Assembly: GCA_017794925.1 (NCBI GenBank)
Contig: CP051238.1
Span: forward strand, 867,702-931,701
DNA from: Aestuariibacter sp.
GTDB taxonomy: Bacteria; Pseudomonadota; Gammaproteobacteria; Enterobacterales; Alteromonadaceae
Reading direction: 5' to 3'
Length of the DNA: 64,000 nucleotides
The first letter of the stretch is position 1. Each line of letters begins with the position of its first letter. This document shows positions 7,078-16,641 of this stretch, one piece after another. A model generated the notes under the pieces. That model had not been told where the DNA came from and did no database searches. It saw only the letters and a program-made list of their open reading frames with translations. Both the position numbers and the translations under genes were made by a program.

Positions 7078-8826
7078 TTAACCAGCTTTCGGCGTTTCAG
7101 CTTTATCTTCAGCTATTGGTGCAGTGTCAGCTGAATTTGCTGGCGTTAAATTGCCATCGATAATGGCATTGCCGTGTAACAGGTCTTCCAGCGTACCTTT
7201 TTCTTTGTCTACCAGGCCTACTTCACGAAGTAATGAATCTACTAACGGCGCATTCGCGCGGTAGTTCAGTGCTGCGCGAGTCACCTGATCAGACAGGCCG
7301 CCATTCGTCGCATGCTCTCCACCTACGCCACCCGCGCCGGCGTTATAACCTTGCAGGATTTTAATACCATCGATGTTTTCCAGCGGCTTAACGGCACTGG
7401 CAATGATTTCAGGCAGCACTTTGAGCAGGGCCAATGAACGCTGTAGGTCGATTTGCTCTTCTTTCAGGGTGTTTTCGGCATCGTATAATGCTTTCTTACC
7501 CGCAGCTTCTACCGCAAAGACTTTCTCATCGGCTTCTGCCTGCAGTTTTTTGGCGTCTGCAGACGCTTTGGCTTCGGTTAGAATGGCTTCTGATGTATTG
7601 ATGGCCGCTTCGCGTTTGGCTTCGGCTTCTACGGTAATGTTAACCGCTTCACGCTCAGCCTCTTTACGGGCGTCGATAACTTCGATTTCCATTCTACGGT
7701 TTGCTTCTGCTACCTGACGTGCCGTGGTAACCGCTTCTTCTTTTTCAACTTTCAGCTTCTCGGCTTCTGCGGCTTTGGCGCGGGCTGCGGATTCTTCTTC
7801 CGACTTGTTAGCAATAGCAATCTGTTTGTTCTGCTCAGCGACTTCTAACTGCTGAAGCTGCTGAATACGCGCTTCTTCAATAGCCCGGCGCTTTTCAATT
7901 TCGCGTGCTTCGATGTCACGGTCTTTTTCAATTTGTGACGCAGCAATGGCTTTGTCTTTGGCAATCTCGGCCTGGCGCTCTTCCCGCTCTTTCTCTTCGC
8001 GCTGCTTGGAAATTTCTGCTTTTTGTTCCTGACGTTTGAATGCCAGTGCTTGTTCTTGCAGAATTTTAGCTTCTTCCTCGTCACGCTTGATGTTTAACGA
8101 CAGCTTTTCCGCTTCCAGGTTACGCTGTTCAATCTGAATGCGGTTTTCCTGCTGGATGTCGTTGGTTTCTTTGCGCTTTTCTTCAATGATTTTGGCCAGG
8201 CGAGCACGACCTTCGGCATCGAACGCATTATTTTCATTGAAGAACTGTAAGTCCGTCTGGTCGAAGCCGGTTAAGCTTACCGATTCCAGCTCTAACCCGT
8301 TTTTCTCCAAATCGTTCGCTACACTTTGCTGTACTTTTTGTACAAAGTCGGCGCGCTGTTCGTGCATTTCGGTCATGGTCATTTCAGCAGCAACGGCACG
8401 AAGCACGTCAACAAACTTCGATTCCATCAGCTTTTTCACTTCTTCGGCACGGGTGGTACGTGTGCCAAGTGTTTGTGCGGCCATCGAAATGCCACTGGCA
8501 TTCGGCGCTACGCGCAAATAGAAGTCGGCTTTCACGTCAACCCGCATGCGATCTTTAGTGATCAAGGCGTCTTTCTGTGTTTTTTCCACTTCAATACGCA
8601 GTGTGTTCATGTTGACCGGAATGATTTCGTGTACCACCGGCAGTACAATGGCGCCACCGTCTTTAATGACTTTCTCACCACCTAAACCGGTTCTTACAAA
8701 CGCAGTTTCTTTAGTGGCACGCGTATACAAGCGCGCAAAAATAAAGCCAATCACGATAAGGCCAATAACGGCCGCACCGATCAAAAACAGCATAGCGGGG
8801 AGGTTACTCAGATCTGTCGAATCCAT
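7078..8826 (-). CDS. yqiK: Flotillin-like SPFH protein YqiK
   Basis: 582 residues. One N-terminal membrane helix (about 12-33) is followed by an SPFH/PHB domain (about 40-220) starting TAFVRTGLGGEKVIKDGG, typical of the YqiK/FloT type. A very long charged coiled coil (about 225-450, many KREEE and EAEAKREA patterns) precedes a globular C-terminus with an AGAGGVGG stretch. Flotillins assemble on membranes and organise protein-rich microdomains. It lies 21 bp downstream of the yqiJ-like gene, the arrangement known for YqiJ-YqiK/NfeD-flotillin pairs. Confidence 0.93.
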   Translation of the reverse strand: MDSTDLSNLPAMLFLIGAAVIGLIVIGFIFARLYTRATKETAFVRTGLGGEKVIKDGGAIVLPVVHEIIPVNMNTLRIEVEKTQKDALITKDRMRVDVKADFYLRVAPNASGISMAAQTLGTRTTRAEEVKKLMESKFVDVLRAVAAEMTMTEMHEQRADFVQKVQQSVANDLEKNGLELESVSLTGFDQTDLQFFNENNAFDAEGRARLAKIIEEKRKETNDIQQENRIQIEQRNLEAEKLSLNIKRDEEEAKILQEQALAFKRQEQKAEISKQREEKEREERQAEIAKDKAIAASQIEKDRDIEAREIEKRRAIEEARIQQLQQLEVAEQNKQIAIANKSEEESAARAKAAEAEKLKVEKEEAVTTARQVAEANRRMEIEVIDARKEAEREAVNITVEAEAKREAAINTSEAILTEAKASADAKKLQAEADEKVFAVEAAGKKALYDAENTLKEEQIDLQRSLALLKVLPEIIASAVKPLENIDGIKILQGYNAGAGGVGGEHATNGGLSDQVTRAALNYRANAPLVDSLLREVGLVDKEKGTLEDLLHGNAIIDGNLTPANSADTAPIAEDKAETPKAG

Positions 8827-8847
8827 GCTTACTACTTCCTTTGAGGT

Positions 8848-9486
8848 TTAAAGTTCTGTATAGCGGGTGGCCAGCCAGCTGTGGTGTTGCTTTTTCACCA
8901 GCACCACCTTGTCGCCTTGTTGAAATATGTCTTTGGGCTCAATGGGTTCAACCAGCAAGTAGTGTGGCTGTTCAAACGCATCTAGAAATTTGGCCTCTGC
9001 CGGGCTTGCGGTTCTTGCCGTGCCCACTGTGATATGACCTACAGTACCGACTAATTGTTCCGAGCTGGTGGCAGATGACTCGTGTTTCGGTAATAAACGG
9101 GCAATTACCCCGCCAAAACGCGCGGTAATGACCAGTGCGGCAATAACTGAAATGGTAACAACAATAAATACCGGGAAGTGTCCGCCAATCGCAGACTGAG
9201 AAACGATATTGGTGAGAATACCAATGATACCGAAAGAGGTAAGTAGAATAACCAGCCACACCATGAGTGGCAGGCGGTCGAGTGACAACCAGCTGGCAAG
9301 TGCGGTCAGACTACCTGCTGATGCGTCGGCATCGGCGTCAAAATCAACCTGGTCGTCGGCCAGGCCAAGCAGGCTAACGCCCATAAGCGTCCCGACGACT
9401 TCCATAACAAACAGTGCTGCAACAATACCGAGCGCACAGCTAAACCAAAAATTGGCGTCGCTAAGAAAAAATGACAGCATTTCCAC
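8848..9486 (-). CDS. yqiJ: YqiJ-like membrane protein with C-terminal OB fold (NfeD-related)
   Basis: 212 residues. The N-terminal helix begins MEMLSFFLSDANFWFSCALG. Further hydrophobic helices cover about 15-35, 70-95 and 100-130, and a C-terminal OB-fold-like domain (about 145-205) contains SSEQLVGTVGHITVGTA and FQQGDKVVLVKKQHHSWLATRY. Proteins of this type are obligate neighbours of flotillins and are thought to act with them in membrane organisation. First gene of the yqiJ-yqiK(-CSD/DUF1294) set. Confidence 0.9.
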   Translation of the reverse strand: MEMLSFFLSDANFWFSCALGIVAALFVMEVVGTLMGVSLLGLADDQVDFDADADASAGSLTALASWLSLDRLPLMVWLVILLTSFGIIGILTNIVSQSAIGGHFPVFIVVTISVIAALVITARFGGVIARLLPKHESSATSSEQLVGTVGHITVGTARTASPAEAKFLDAFEQPHYLLVEPIEPKDIFQQGDKVVLVKKQHHSWLATRYTEL

Positions 9487-9561
9487 CGTCCCTGATGGTC
9501 TTAACAGGCAATCAGTGTAGTCATTTTTTTAGGCTGGGGCAAAAATTTTAACGCCGGTTAA

Positions 9562-10071
9562 TTAGTTGGTTATCTGGGCTTTTTTAAGGATATACAATCG
9601 CCAGATGGTAAAGCTGTTTACCATCAACAAAGTAGCTTCCAGCATGGTGCCACCAATCGACCCGACAATAATGTTATTGGTGAGCCAGCACAGTGCGCCA
9701 CATAAAAACGCCAGGCGCATTTTTATGCCCGACAAACAATACAGCGCATAAGTGCCAATGCAGGTACCAATGATAGGAAATAAGTCGTACCACACGTCGG
9801 CGAAATACAATCCGATAGCCAGTGTAATGACGATAAAGATATACGCCACCGTGCGGGAACGGGTTTTAATCGACAACCCGGTTCGAACCACTGACAGCAA
9901 GGCACTCAGGCACGCCGTAAACGCCCCCAGCAATGCAAAATGCAGGGCGTGATTTAAGTTCATCACCACCATCATAATGCGCAGGCGCTGATCGTTTTTT
10001 TGGTAAAAGCACAAAATGCCAAGCACAAAGCTTAGCAAGCCAAATGCTTGAGCCAGATTAAATTCAGGCAT
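9562..10071 (-). CDS. ygjV: YgjV family inner-membrane protein
   Basis: 169 residues with five to six predicted membrane helices over nearly the whole length. The pattern AQAFGLLSFVLGILCFYQKNDQRLR at the start and LNHALHFALLGAFTACLSA, then SGIKMRLAFLCGALCWLTNNIIVGSIGG near the end, is characteristic of YgjV. The molecular function of the family is not established. It is transcribed on the minus strand, separate from yqiJ by 75 bp. Confidence 0.82.
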   Translation of the reverse strand: MPEFNLAQAFGLLSFVLGILCFYQKNDQRLRIMMVVMNLNHALHFALLGAFTACLSALLSVVRTGLSIKTRSRTVAYIFIVITLAIGLYFADVWYDLFPIIGTCIGTYALYCLSGIKMRLAFLCGALCWLTNNIIVGSIGGTMLEATLLMVNSFTIWRLYILKKAQITN

Positions 10072-10122
10072 AACTAGAATTACCAGACTGTAAGTAAATA
10101 CTTACTCTTGAAAAACTGGAAG

Positions 10123-10329
10123 TTAGTCGGGCTTAAATACGCCAATGACGTTTTCGGTTCCACGACTTGCAGACTGCACGTTTGCCTGTGGCTGAGATTC
10201 CGTGTAATCACATTCCACACAAGCCAGTTTCTCAACGTTGTTTTCAAAGTACAGCATAATGGTGTCTGTGGCTTTGCAATTTGGGCAGGTTGCACCGGCA
10301 ACAAACCGTTTTCGCTGACGTTTACTCAT
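10123..10329 (-). CDS. yheV: YheV family putative zinc-ribbon protein
   Basis: 68 residues from the ATG at 10329; an upstream GTG four codons earlier is less likely because E. coli YheV starts at the equivalent RKRF. Cysteine pairs CPNC (about residue 15) and CVEC (about 36) fit a zinc ribbon, and the protein ends with the family hallmark VIGVFKPD. Function unknown. It is divergent from yheS. In E. coli kefB and kefG lie between these genes; here they are absent. Confidence 0.88.
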   Translation of the reverse strand: MSKRQRKRFVAGATCPNCKATDTIMLYFENNVEKLACVECDYTESQPQANVQSASRGTENVIGVFKPD

Positions 10330-10445
10330 AATACACACCACAATTATTCATTAATGAAATACGCCCTCACGACAAAGAAGATCGCCGCGTTGGGTTCTGC
10401 TATTATACCGCGCTTAATAGCGATATCACAGGCAATCAACGTTTT

Positions 10446-12344
10446 ATGATCCAGTTATCACAGATCACCTTCATGCGCGGCAGCAAAGTACTGCTGGACG
10501 AAGCGTCTGCGCAGGTGTTCCCCGGACACAAAGTCGCCCTCATTGGCAGTAATGGCTGCGGTAAGTCGAGCCTGTTTGCGTTGCTACGCGGCGAACTAAC
10601 GCTGGATGCAGGCGACGCCAGTGTGCCCGGTGACTGGCGGATCGTCAGTGTTGCACAGGAAACGCCAGCGGTATCGCGCAGTGCCATTGAATACGTCATC
10701 GACGGCGATAAGGTTCTACGCAACCTGCAACAACAGTTGGCGCAAGCGGAAGAGGCTGGCGACGGCGAGGCGATTGCGAAGTATCACGACCTGTTGGCTC
10801 AGGCTGGAGCCTATGACGTAGAGGCGCGGGCAGCGACCATCTTAGACGGTTTAGGGTTTTCAACTGCGCAGCTTAGTGCGCCGGTCACTGATTTTTCAGG
10901 TGGTTGGCGAATGCGACTTAACTTGGCACAGGCACTGTTGTGTCCGTCTGATTTATTGCTGCTCGACGAACCGACCAACCACCTGGATTTAGACGCGGTG
11001 ATTTGGTTAGAGCGTTGGTTACAGCGTTATCAGGGGACCTTACTGCTCATTTCCCACGATAAAGCGTTTATCGACAACTGTGTGGCGCAGATTATCAGCG
11101 TCGAACATCAAAAGCTGGTGGCTTATACAGGGAACTATTCCAGCTACGAAACCCAGCGCGCAGAGCGCATTCGCTTACAGGACATTGAATTCCGTAAACA
11201 GCAGGACAAAATTGCTCACCTGGAGTCCTTTATTAACCGCTTTAAGGCCAAAGCCAGTAAAGCGAAGCAGGCGCAAAGCCGGATTAAGCAGTTAGAGCGC
11301 ATGGAAACCCTGTTACCTGCGCACCACGCCAGCCAGTTTAGCTTTGAATTTAAAACGCCAACGGCATTGCCTAATCCGTTAGTGCAAATGGAACAGATCA
11401 CGTTGGGATACGACGACCATATCGTGTTGCAACAAGTAAAGTTAAACCTGGTACCGGGCAGTCGCATCGGACTGCTGGGCCGCAATGGTCAGGGTAAATC
11501 TACCCTCATCAAGTTGCTTGCACAGGTACACGAACCCAAAACCGGGGTGTTTACCACCGCCAAAGGCCTGAATGTGGGCTACTTTGCTCAGCATCAGCTG
11601 GAAACACTGGACCCGGCTGCATCGGCGTTATTGCACCTGCAGCGGTTGGACAAAATCGCTACCGAGCAACAGTTGCGTGATTACCTCGGTGGCTTTGGTT
11701 TCCACGGTGACGAAGCAACCGCGCCGGTTGCGCCTATGTCGGGGGGTGAGAAAGCTCGCCTGGTGTTAGCACTGATTGTGTATCAGAAGCCGAATTTGCT
11801 GTTGCTCGACGAACCGACCAACCACCTGGATTTGGAAATGCGCCATGCGCTCAATTTGGCGCTGCAAGGATTTGAAGGCGCGATGGTGCTGGTATCGCAT
11901 GACCGTTTCTTATTGTCTGCAGTATGTGAAGATTTCTATCTGGTCGACAGAGGCCAGGTCGCGCCATTTGACGGCGACCTGGATGACTATCGGGACTGGA
12001 TCTTAGCGCAGCAGCAAGAAGACAAGCCGGTTTCAGAGAAGCCAAAAGTGGATCGCAAAGCCGAAAAGCGGCGTGAAGCCGAGTTTCGCCAGGCCACGGC
12101 CCCGCTTCGCAAACAAATTCAGCAAGCCGAACAGCAAATGGAAAAGCTTAATAAATCACTGGCGGACGTCGAGTCGTCCCTGTCAGACACCGCGTTATAT
12201 GAAGCTGACCAAAAGCCACAGCTCATGAAGCTGCTTGACGAGCAAACCAGCATCAAAAATAAGTTAGACGACGCAGAAGCGTTGTGGCTGGAAGCCCAGG
12301 AAGCACTGGAAGATGCAAAAGCCGAGTATGATGTTAACGCCTGA
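10446..12344 (+). CDS. yheS: ABC-F family ATPase YheS
   Basis: 632 residues, soluble, no membrane domain. It has two ABC modules: Walker A GSNGCGKSS (about 34-42) with signature FSGGWRMRL and Walker B LLLLDEPTNHLDLD; then a linker with the charged helical PtIM region (about 235-300), Walker A GRNGQGKST (about 343-351) with signature MSGGEKARL and a second LLLLDEPTNHLDLE. The C-terminal coiled coil runs from about 530 to 630. ABC-F proteins act on the ribosome, affecting translation elongation or rescue. The 3' end overlaps the next gene. Confidence 0.95.
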   Translation: MIQLSQITFMRGSKVLLDEASAQVFPGHKVALIGSNGCGKSSLFALLRGELTLDAGDASVPGDWRIVSVAQETPAVSRSAIEYVIDGDKVLRNLQQQLAQAEEAGDGEAIAKYHDLLAQAGAYDVEARAATILDGLGFSTAQLSAPVTDFSGGWRMRLNLAQALLCPSDLLLLDEPTNHLDLDAVIWLERWLQRYQGTLLLISHDKAFIDNCVAQIISVEHQKLVAYTGNYSSYETQRAERIRLQDIEFRKQQDKIAHLESFINRFKAKASKAKQAQSRIKQLERMETLLPAHHASQFSFEFKTPTALPNPLVQMEQITLGYDDHIVLQQVKLNLVPGSRIGLLGRNGQGKSTLIKLLAQVHEPKTGVFTTAKGLNVGYFAQHQLETLDPAASALLHLQRLDKIATEQQLRDYLGGFGFHGDEATAPVAPMSGGEKARLVLALIVYQKPNLLLLDEPTNHLDLEMRHALNLALQGFEGAMVLVSHDRFLLSAVCEDFYLVDRGQVAPFDGDLDDYRDWILAQQQEDKPVSEKPKVDRKAEKRREAEFRQATAPLRKQIQQAEQQMEKLNKSLADVESSLSDTALYEADQKPQLMKLLDEQTSIKNKLDDAEALWLEAQEALEDAKAEYDVNA

Positions 12345-12774
12345 GGATTTTTGGCAATTCAGCGTTAGCCGCTACGGTAAACCCGGTGTGGCCGATGCCT
12401 GTCTGACGTTGCAGGACCAATTTGGTATTAACGTGAATCTGATTTTGCTTTATTGCTGGTGTATTGAGCATGACCATCAACCCACACCTGCGGCAAGAGA
12501 GGCGTTGAATAGCACGGTAGCTAAAACCAATCCGGCTATAGAACTACACAGAAAAAAGCGACGATTGGCAAAAGGCTGTCCAGACTACGAAGCGATGAAA
12601 CAAGCAGAATTGGAACTGGAAGCAGAACAACAAAAAGCGTTGGTGGCAGCGTTGTGTTCTTTTGACAGAGAAACAGAAACCACTGACATCAATGATCCAA
12701 TCAAACGTCTGAAGCACTATTTAGACGTAGCAACACAACCTGACATTAATCCCTACTTACAAGCAGTACTATGA
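12328..12774 (+). CDS. TIGR02444 family protein
   Basis: 148 residues from ATG 12328; 12331 (adjacent ATG) is equally possible and 12313 would lengthen it by five codons. The N-terminus LTPEDFWQFSVSRYGKPGVADACLTLQD followed by LLYCWCIEH matches the TIGR02444 family of small soluble proteins of unknown function. The C-terminal half is helical and charged. The gene starts inside the end of yheS and its stop overlaps the yheT start (ATGA), so it belongs to the yheS-yheT-yheU operon. Confidence 0.82.
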   Translation: MMLTPEDFWQFSVSRYGKPGVADACLTLQDQFGINVNLILLYCWCIEHDHQPTPAAREALNSTVAKTNPAIELHRKKRRLAKGCPDYEAMKQAELELEAEQQKALVAALCSFDRETETTDINDPIKRLKHYLDVATQPDINPYLQAVL

Positions 12775-13790
12775 TTCGCGCACTTTCTTCACACGGACGG
12801 ATATTACAAAGTAGCTTTCAGGCTCCTAAATGGGCCAGAAACCGCCACTTACAAACCATTTGGCCACGCTTTATTCAAAAGCGTATGCCGCTTCGCTATA
12901 CCATGGAGCGGGTTAAATTACCCGATAGTGACTTTGTCGATCTGGCTTGGGGACCTGCACCGTCTGCACCGAGCGGAATGGTGGTCATGTTTCACGGCCT
13001 GGAAGGCTCGATCAATTCGCATTACGCCAACGACATGATGGCCTATTTAACCAAAGCGGGCTGGCAGGTTGTGTTAATGCACTTCAGAGGCTGCAGCGGC
13101 GAAATTAATCAGGCGCCCAGAGCTTATCACTCGGGTGAAACCACCGATCCAGCGTTTATTTTGTCATTGCTGAATGAGCGCTACCCCTCGTTGCCTAAAG
13201 TCGCGATGGGCTTTTCCCTTGGGGCCAATATGTTGCTTAAGCTGGTGGGCGAAAATCCACAGGCGTTTGGTCTGAAGGCTGTCATTGCAGTCTCAGCACC
13301 ACTTAAGCTGGATGAGTGTGCGGCCAGCGTCAATCAGGGCTTTTCCAAGGTGTATCAAAAATATCTGCTGAATAGTATGAAGCACAACCTGCTGCAGAAA
13401 ATGCAAAAGATTGATTACCGCGGAATTTTGCAAATCAGTCAGCACGATATTCAGGGCATCCATACATTTCGGGATTTCGACGACAAAGTCACAGCCCCAT
13501 TGCACGGTTATCAGGATGCAGACGACTATTACGAAAAATGCAGCGCGTATTATTTTCTGAAAGGAATCCACTGCCCTACGCTGATTTTGCACGCGCTGGA
13601 CGATCCGTTTATGAACGAAAATGTGGTGCCGGGCGAACACGAGTTGTCGTCCGCAGTGACACTGGAACTGAGTGAACACGGTGGTCATGTTGGTTTTATG
13701 CAGGGCTCGCCAGCAAAGCCGGTTACCTGGATGCACGAGCGTGTTAAACGCTTTTTTGCTGATTATTTACCCTTACAGGCGGCGCAATGA
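12771..13790 (+). CDS. yheT: YheT family alpha/beta hydrolase
   Basis: 339 residues, the usual size for YheT/ABHD1-3-like hydrolases. The N-terminal [14 protein letters not shown] motif is diagnostic. The nucleophile elbow is [11 protein letters not shown] (serine about residue 148), the acid is in [11 protein letters not shown] (about 270) and the histidine in EHGGHVGFM (about 300). It is predicted to be an esterase or acyl hydrolase; the substrate is unknown. It overlaps the genes on both sides by ATGA, so it is translationally coupled in the operon. Confidence 0.92.
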   Translation: MIRALSSHGRILQSSFQAPKWARNRHLQTIWPRFIQKRMPLRYTMERVKLPDSDFVDLAWGPAPSAPSGMVVMFHGLEGSINSHYANDMMAYLTKAGWQVVLMHFRGCSGEINQAPRAYHSGETTDPAFILSLLNERYPSLPKVAMGFSLGANMLLKLVGENPQAFGLKAVIAVSAPLKLDECAASVNQGFSKVYQKYLLNSMKHNLLQKMQKIDYRGILQISQHDIQGIHTFRDFDDKVTAPLHGYQDADDYYEKCSAYYFLKGIHCPTLILHALDDPFMNENVVPGEHELSSAVTLELSEHGGHVGFMQGSPAKPVTWMHERVKRFFADYLPLQAAQ

Positions 13791-14011
13791 TTATTCCTAT
13801 CAGTGAGCTTTCAGCAGATACGCTGGAAAATATTGCCAAAGAATTCGTGTTACGCGAAGGCACGGACTACGGGGAAATGGAGTTTGATTTGTCGGTCAAG
13901 GTTGCGCAGGTGTTGGATCAGTTGCGCAGTGGAAAAGCCGTGTTGGTGTATTCAGAGCTTCATGAAACGGTAGATATTCAACCCGCCGATCGGTACCAGG
14001 GAGAGGAATAA
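13787..14011 (+). CDS. yheU: YheU family protein
   Basis: 74 residues. The whole sequence matches the YheU family: [27 protein letters not shown], then [23 protein letters not shown]. Small acidic cytoplasmic protein of unknown function. The start overlaps the yheT stop (ATGA). In E. coli prkB follows immediately; here prkB is about 47 kb away. Confidence 0.92.
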   Translation: MIIPISELSADTLENIAKEFVLREGTDYGEMEFDLSVKVAQVLDQLRSGKAVLVYSELHETVDIQPADRYQGEE

Positions 14012-14056
14012 CGCAGCGCATTAACAAGGGCCAACTGGCCCTAAACACGCTGCGTT
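14010..14056. terminator. Nested hairpin between yheU and the convergent outer-membrane gene
   Basis: Outer arms AACGCAGCG (14010-14018) and CGCTGCGTT (14048-14056) enclose an inner perfect hairpin AGGGCCA/TGGCCCT (14027-14042). The structure begins at the yheU stop codon and ends 12 bp before the stop of the minus-strand gene. There is no clear T-run, so it may act as a Rho-assisted or bidirectional transcription boundary or stabilise the 3' ends. Confidence 0.5.
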
Positions 14057-14068
14057 GAATATTAGGAA

Positions 14069-14620
14069 TTAGAATGCGTAACGTGCAGAGACTTGCAGCA
14101 CATCAGCATCGTCGATGAACTTATAGCTCGCTCCCACAGCAAATTGAGGGTTGAAGTAATAGTTAGCGCCTACTTTCAGTGTGATGTCACCTTCGTCAAC
14201 ATCGTAATAACCCAGCTCACCGTTTAATTCCAGTTCGGGCAAGACCATGGAACGCACACCCGTTACCAGGCTATAACCATTGTCGTCGTAGTTATCTGCA
14301 TCGATACGTTCAAAGTTTGCGCCTACATAGGCATCTGTGGTGTTGTTAACCGAGAGGCGATAGCCCCCACCGAGTGTGAGTGTAGTAAAATCAAAGCCAG
14401 ACTCGTCCAGCCAGCCAAATTCGCCGTTCGCGTAAAAATTACCATCGAGTAAATATTTCCCGGCAACGTGTAAACCATCGGGCTCAACGTTGCTGTTGTC
14501 AAAACCATAGCGGGTGAAACCCCCTTCTACATAGCGCCAGTCAGGTGTATTCGCTAATGCCGGAAGAGAAACAGAAAGCAGGGTTGTGCCGGCTAAAACC
14601 AGTTTTGTGATTAATTTCAT
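14069..14620 (-). CDS. Outer-membrane beta-barrel protein (YfaZ-like)
   Basis: 183 residues from the ATG at 14620, chosen because AAGGAA lies just upstream and the protein then starts with a clean signal peptide ending ALA near residue 22; the frame is open further upstream without support. The mature protein alternates polar/hydrophobic residues (FYANGEFGWLDESG, FTTLTLGGGYRLSV, LELNGELGYYDV, LKVGANYYFN) and ends in VSARYAF with the C-terminal aromatic expected of outer-membrane barrels, about eight strands. Function unknown; YfaZ is the closest family I can suggest. Confidence 0.75.
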   Translation of the reverse strand: MKLITKLVLAGTTLLSVSLPALANTPDWRYVEGGFTRYGFDNSNVEPDGLHVAGKYLLDGNFYANGEFGWLDESGFDFTTLTLGGGYRLSVNNTTDAYVGANFERIDADNYDDNGYSLVTGVRSMVLPELELNGELGYYDVDEGDITLKVGANYYFNPQFAVGASYKFIDDADVLQVSARYAF

Positions 14621-15012
14621 ACAAAATTCCTTATCAACTAATGAATCTCCCTGACTATCGCAAACACCGGGCCAATCCAATATAAAATCAAAATGAATTT
14701 TTAAAAAATACATATAAAACAGTTTTTTATATTATTTTTGAAATGGGTTCAGATGAACGGAGCCGTGGATGTGAACAAATGGACGGTCTGCAATTCAATA
14801 AAAGTGTTGCAAATTCCCTACACCTTATTGGCCTAAAGTATAAGTTACAGGGTGTCATGCCGATGGAATCTTCTGGGTTAATCACATTTTTCATATTTAT
14901 GTGTATGAATTAATTAGATTTATATTGGTATTTCTGTGAATGAGTACGTGTTGGATCGGGAATTGCTCTATGACATTACAGATGCAAGGAATTCATAACT
15001 TTGGAGATCTAC
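14621..15012. other. 392-bp AT-rich intergenic region, divergent promoters
   Basis: This gap separates the minus-strand outer-membrane gene from opgG. It must hold both promoters. It is A+T-rich, with homopolymer tracts near 14697-14740. I see no open frame worth calling and no promoter match good enough to position. A GGAG ribosome-binding site for opgG is at 15003-15006. Confidence 0.5.
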
Positions 15013-16641
15013 ATGGCGCTTTCTTTTACTGCCGATTCCCGACCGGCGCGCTATTTGTTAAAAGCAGGTTTACAGTACAAAGCCGGACTGATTGGCCTGT
15101 GCCTGGCTATGGTGAGTGTCGCCGCAGTAGCGAATCCTGCGCCGACTTTTCAGGGGGTGCCGCCCCAGGCCAAAATTTTACAAAGCGTGATTGAGTCTGC
15201 AGAGCAGTCAGCACAACAGGATTTTGAAATCAGTGATCATGACCTGGATGATGCATTAAAAGGCATGGATTATCAGACGTACCGTGCCATTCGTTTCAAT
15301 GCAGACAATAGCTTGTGGCGTGAAGAGAATGATTACGAAGTACAGTTCTTCCACCCGGGCTTTTTATATCAACAGCCAGTGACTATCTACACGGTAGGCA
15401 GTGACAACCAGCCTACCCGTTTGCCGTTTAAGCGTGAGGCCTTTAACTACGACGCCAGCGCCGCGCCTCTTGCAGGCGCGACTAACGAAAACAACGGTTA
15501 TGCGGGCTTTCGCGTGCATTACCCGATAAAGAACAGTGACTATAAAGACGAATTTGCCGTCTTCCTGGGGGCGTCGTATTTTCGTTTAGTGGGCGAGTCG
15601 CACGTTTACGGTATTTCAGCTCGCGGCCTGGCAATTGATACCGGGTTGCCGGAAGGCGAGGAGTTCCCGCATTTTACGGCGTTCTGGTTGATCGAACCGG
15701 AGGACGGCGAGCCAATTACAGTTTATGCCCGCTTGGAGAGCCCGTCGGTAAGTGGTGCGTACAAGTTTGTGATCACGCCGGGTAGTGAGTCAGCCATGCA
15801 GATCGAGAGCTGGCTATTTGCCCGTGAAGATGTCAATAAACTTGGTGTTGCGCCGTTTACCAGCATGTTTCTTTACGGCGAGAACAGCAGTAACACACCC
15901 GATGACTATCGTCCTGAAGTGCACGATAGTGACGGTATGTTGCTGCACACTCAGTCAGGCGAACAAATCTGGCGTCCTTTGACGAATCCTTCACAACTGC
16001 AAATGACCTCTATGCGTGATGCTGCGCCAAAAGGGTTTGGCGTACTGCAGCGTGATACCGCATTTGATAACTATTTGGACAGTGAAGCAAACTACCACAT
16101 TCGTCCCGGTTTATGGGTCACGCCTGAACATGGTTTTGAGGCCGGTCGTTTGGAGCTGGTGGAGATCCCCACCAATTCTGAAACCCATGACAACATTGTG
16201 GCTTACTGGGTGCCGGAGGCGCCGTTTAAGGCTGGAGAGCATCGTTATTTCGCCTATACCCTGTCAACCGTAACCGGCTTGGGTGAAGGTGTTATCGACA
16301 GTGAATCAGAAACGCGTATCGCCAGGGTAATCAGAACGCGGCAGGGCGCGGCAGTATTGCCAGGCGAGCAGGATAATGCCGCTGCTACCCGTCGCTTCGT
16401 GGTGGACTTTGCTGTGCCGGAAGGTATGAAATTTGACGGCACCAAGCTTGAAGTAAAAGCTGGTGTCGCACAGGGTACTATTCGTCAGGTTCGGGTATTC
16501 CCGGTAGATGCAGGCAAGGCCCTGAGGGCAACGTTCCTGGTCACCCCGCAAGGTAATAAAACGACCGACATGCGGATCTTCATTCATCAAAACAATCAAC
16601 GTGTCAGTGAGGTATGGAATTATGTCTATCAAGCAAAATAA
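15013..16641 (+). CDS. opgG: Glucan biosynthesis protein G (OpgG/MdoG)
   Basis: 542 residues from the ATG at 15013, which has GGAG six bases upstream; the frame extends to a TTG at 15001 that lacks this support. The N-terminus includes a signal peptide with core LIGLCLAMVSVAAVA and a likely cleavage before NPAPTF. The mature protein has the MdoG beta-sandwich features: YQTYRAIRFNADNSLWREE and the LPGFEAGRLE-like VTPEHGFEAGRLELVEIPT. It acts in the periplasm in synthesis or branching of osmoregulated beta-glucans. opgH overlaps it by 20 bp. Confidence 0.95.
   Translation: MALSFTADSRPARYLLKAGLQYKAGLIGLCLAMVSVAAVANPAPTFQGVPPQAKILQSVIESAEQSAQQDFEISDHDLDDALKGMDYQTYRAIRFNADNSLWREENDYEVQFFHPGFLYQQPVTIYTVGSDNQPTRLPFKREAFNYDASAAPLAGATNENNGYAGFRVHYPIKNSDYKDEFAVFLGASYFRLVGESHVYGISARGLAIDTGLPEGEEFPHFTAFWLIEPEDGEPITVYARLESPSVSGAYKFVITPGSESAMQIESWLFAREDVNKLGVAPFTSMFLYGENSSNTPDDYRPEVHDSDGMLLHTQSGEQIWRPLTNPSQLQMTSMRDAAPKGFGVLQRDTAFDNYLDSEANYHIRPGLWVTPEHGFEAGRLELVEIPTNSETHDNIVAYWVPEAPFKAGEHRYFAYTLSTVTGLGEGVIDSESETRIARVIRTRQGAAVLPGEQDNAAATRRFVVDFAVPEGMKFDGTKLEVKAGVAQGTIRQVRVFPVDAGKALRATFLVTPQGNKTTDMRIFIHQNNQRVSEVWNYVYQAK

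Noticed and set aside
7800..8130. Repetitive sequence in yqiK considered as a tandem DNA repeat
   Set aside because: The periodicity follows Glu/Lys/Ala-rich coiled-coil codons; no exact unit repeats.
7373..8851. Several long open frames antisense to the flotillin gene
   Set aside because: Serine/alanine-rich translations caused by the repetitive coiled-coil coding sequence on the other strand; the flotillin frame is clearly the gene.
13293..13736. 147-codon frame antisense to yheT
   Set aside because: Covers the catalytic half of yheT, which has intact motifs and ATGA coupling to both neighbours.
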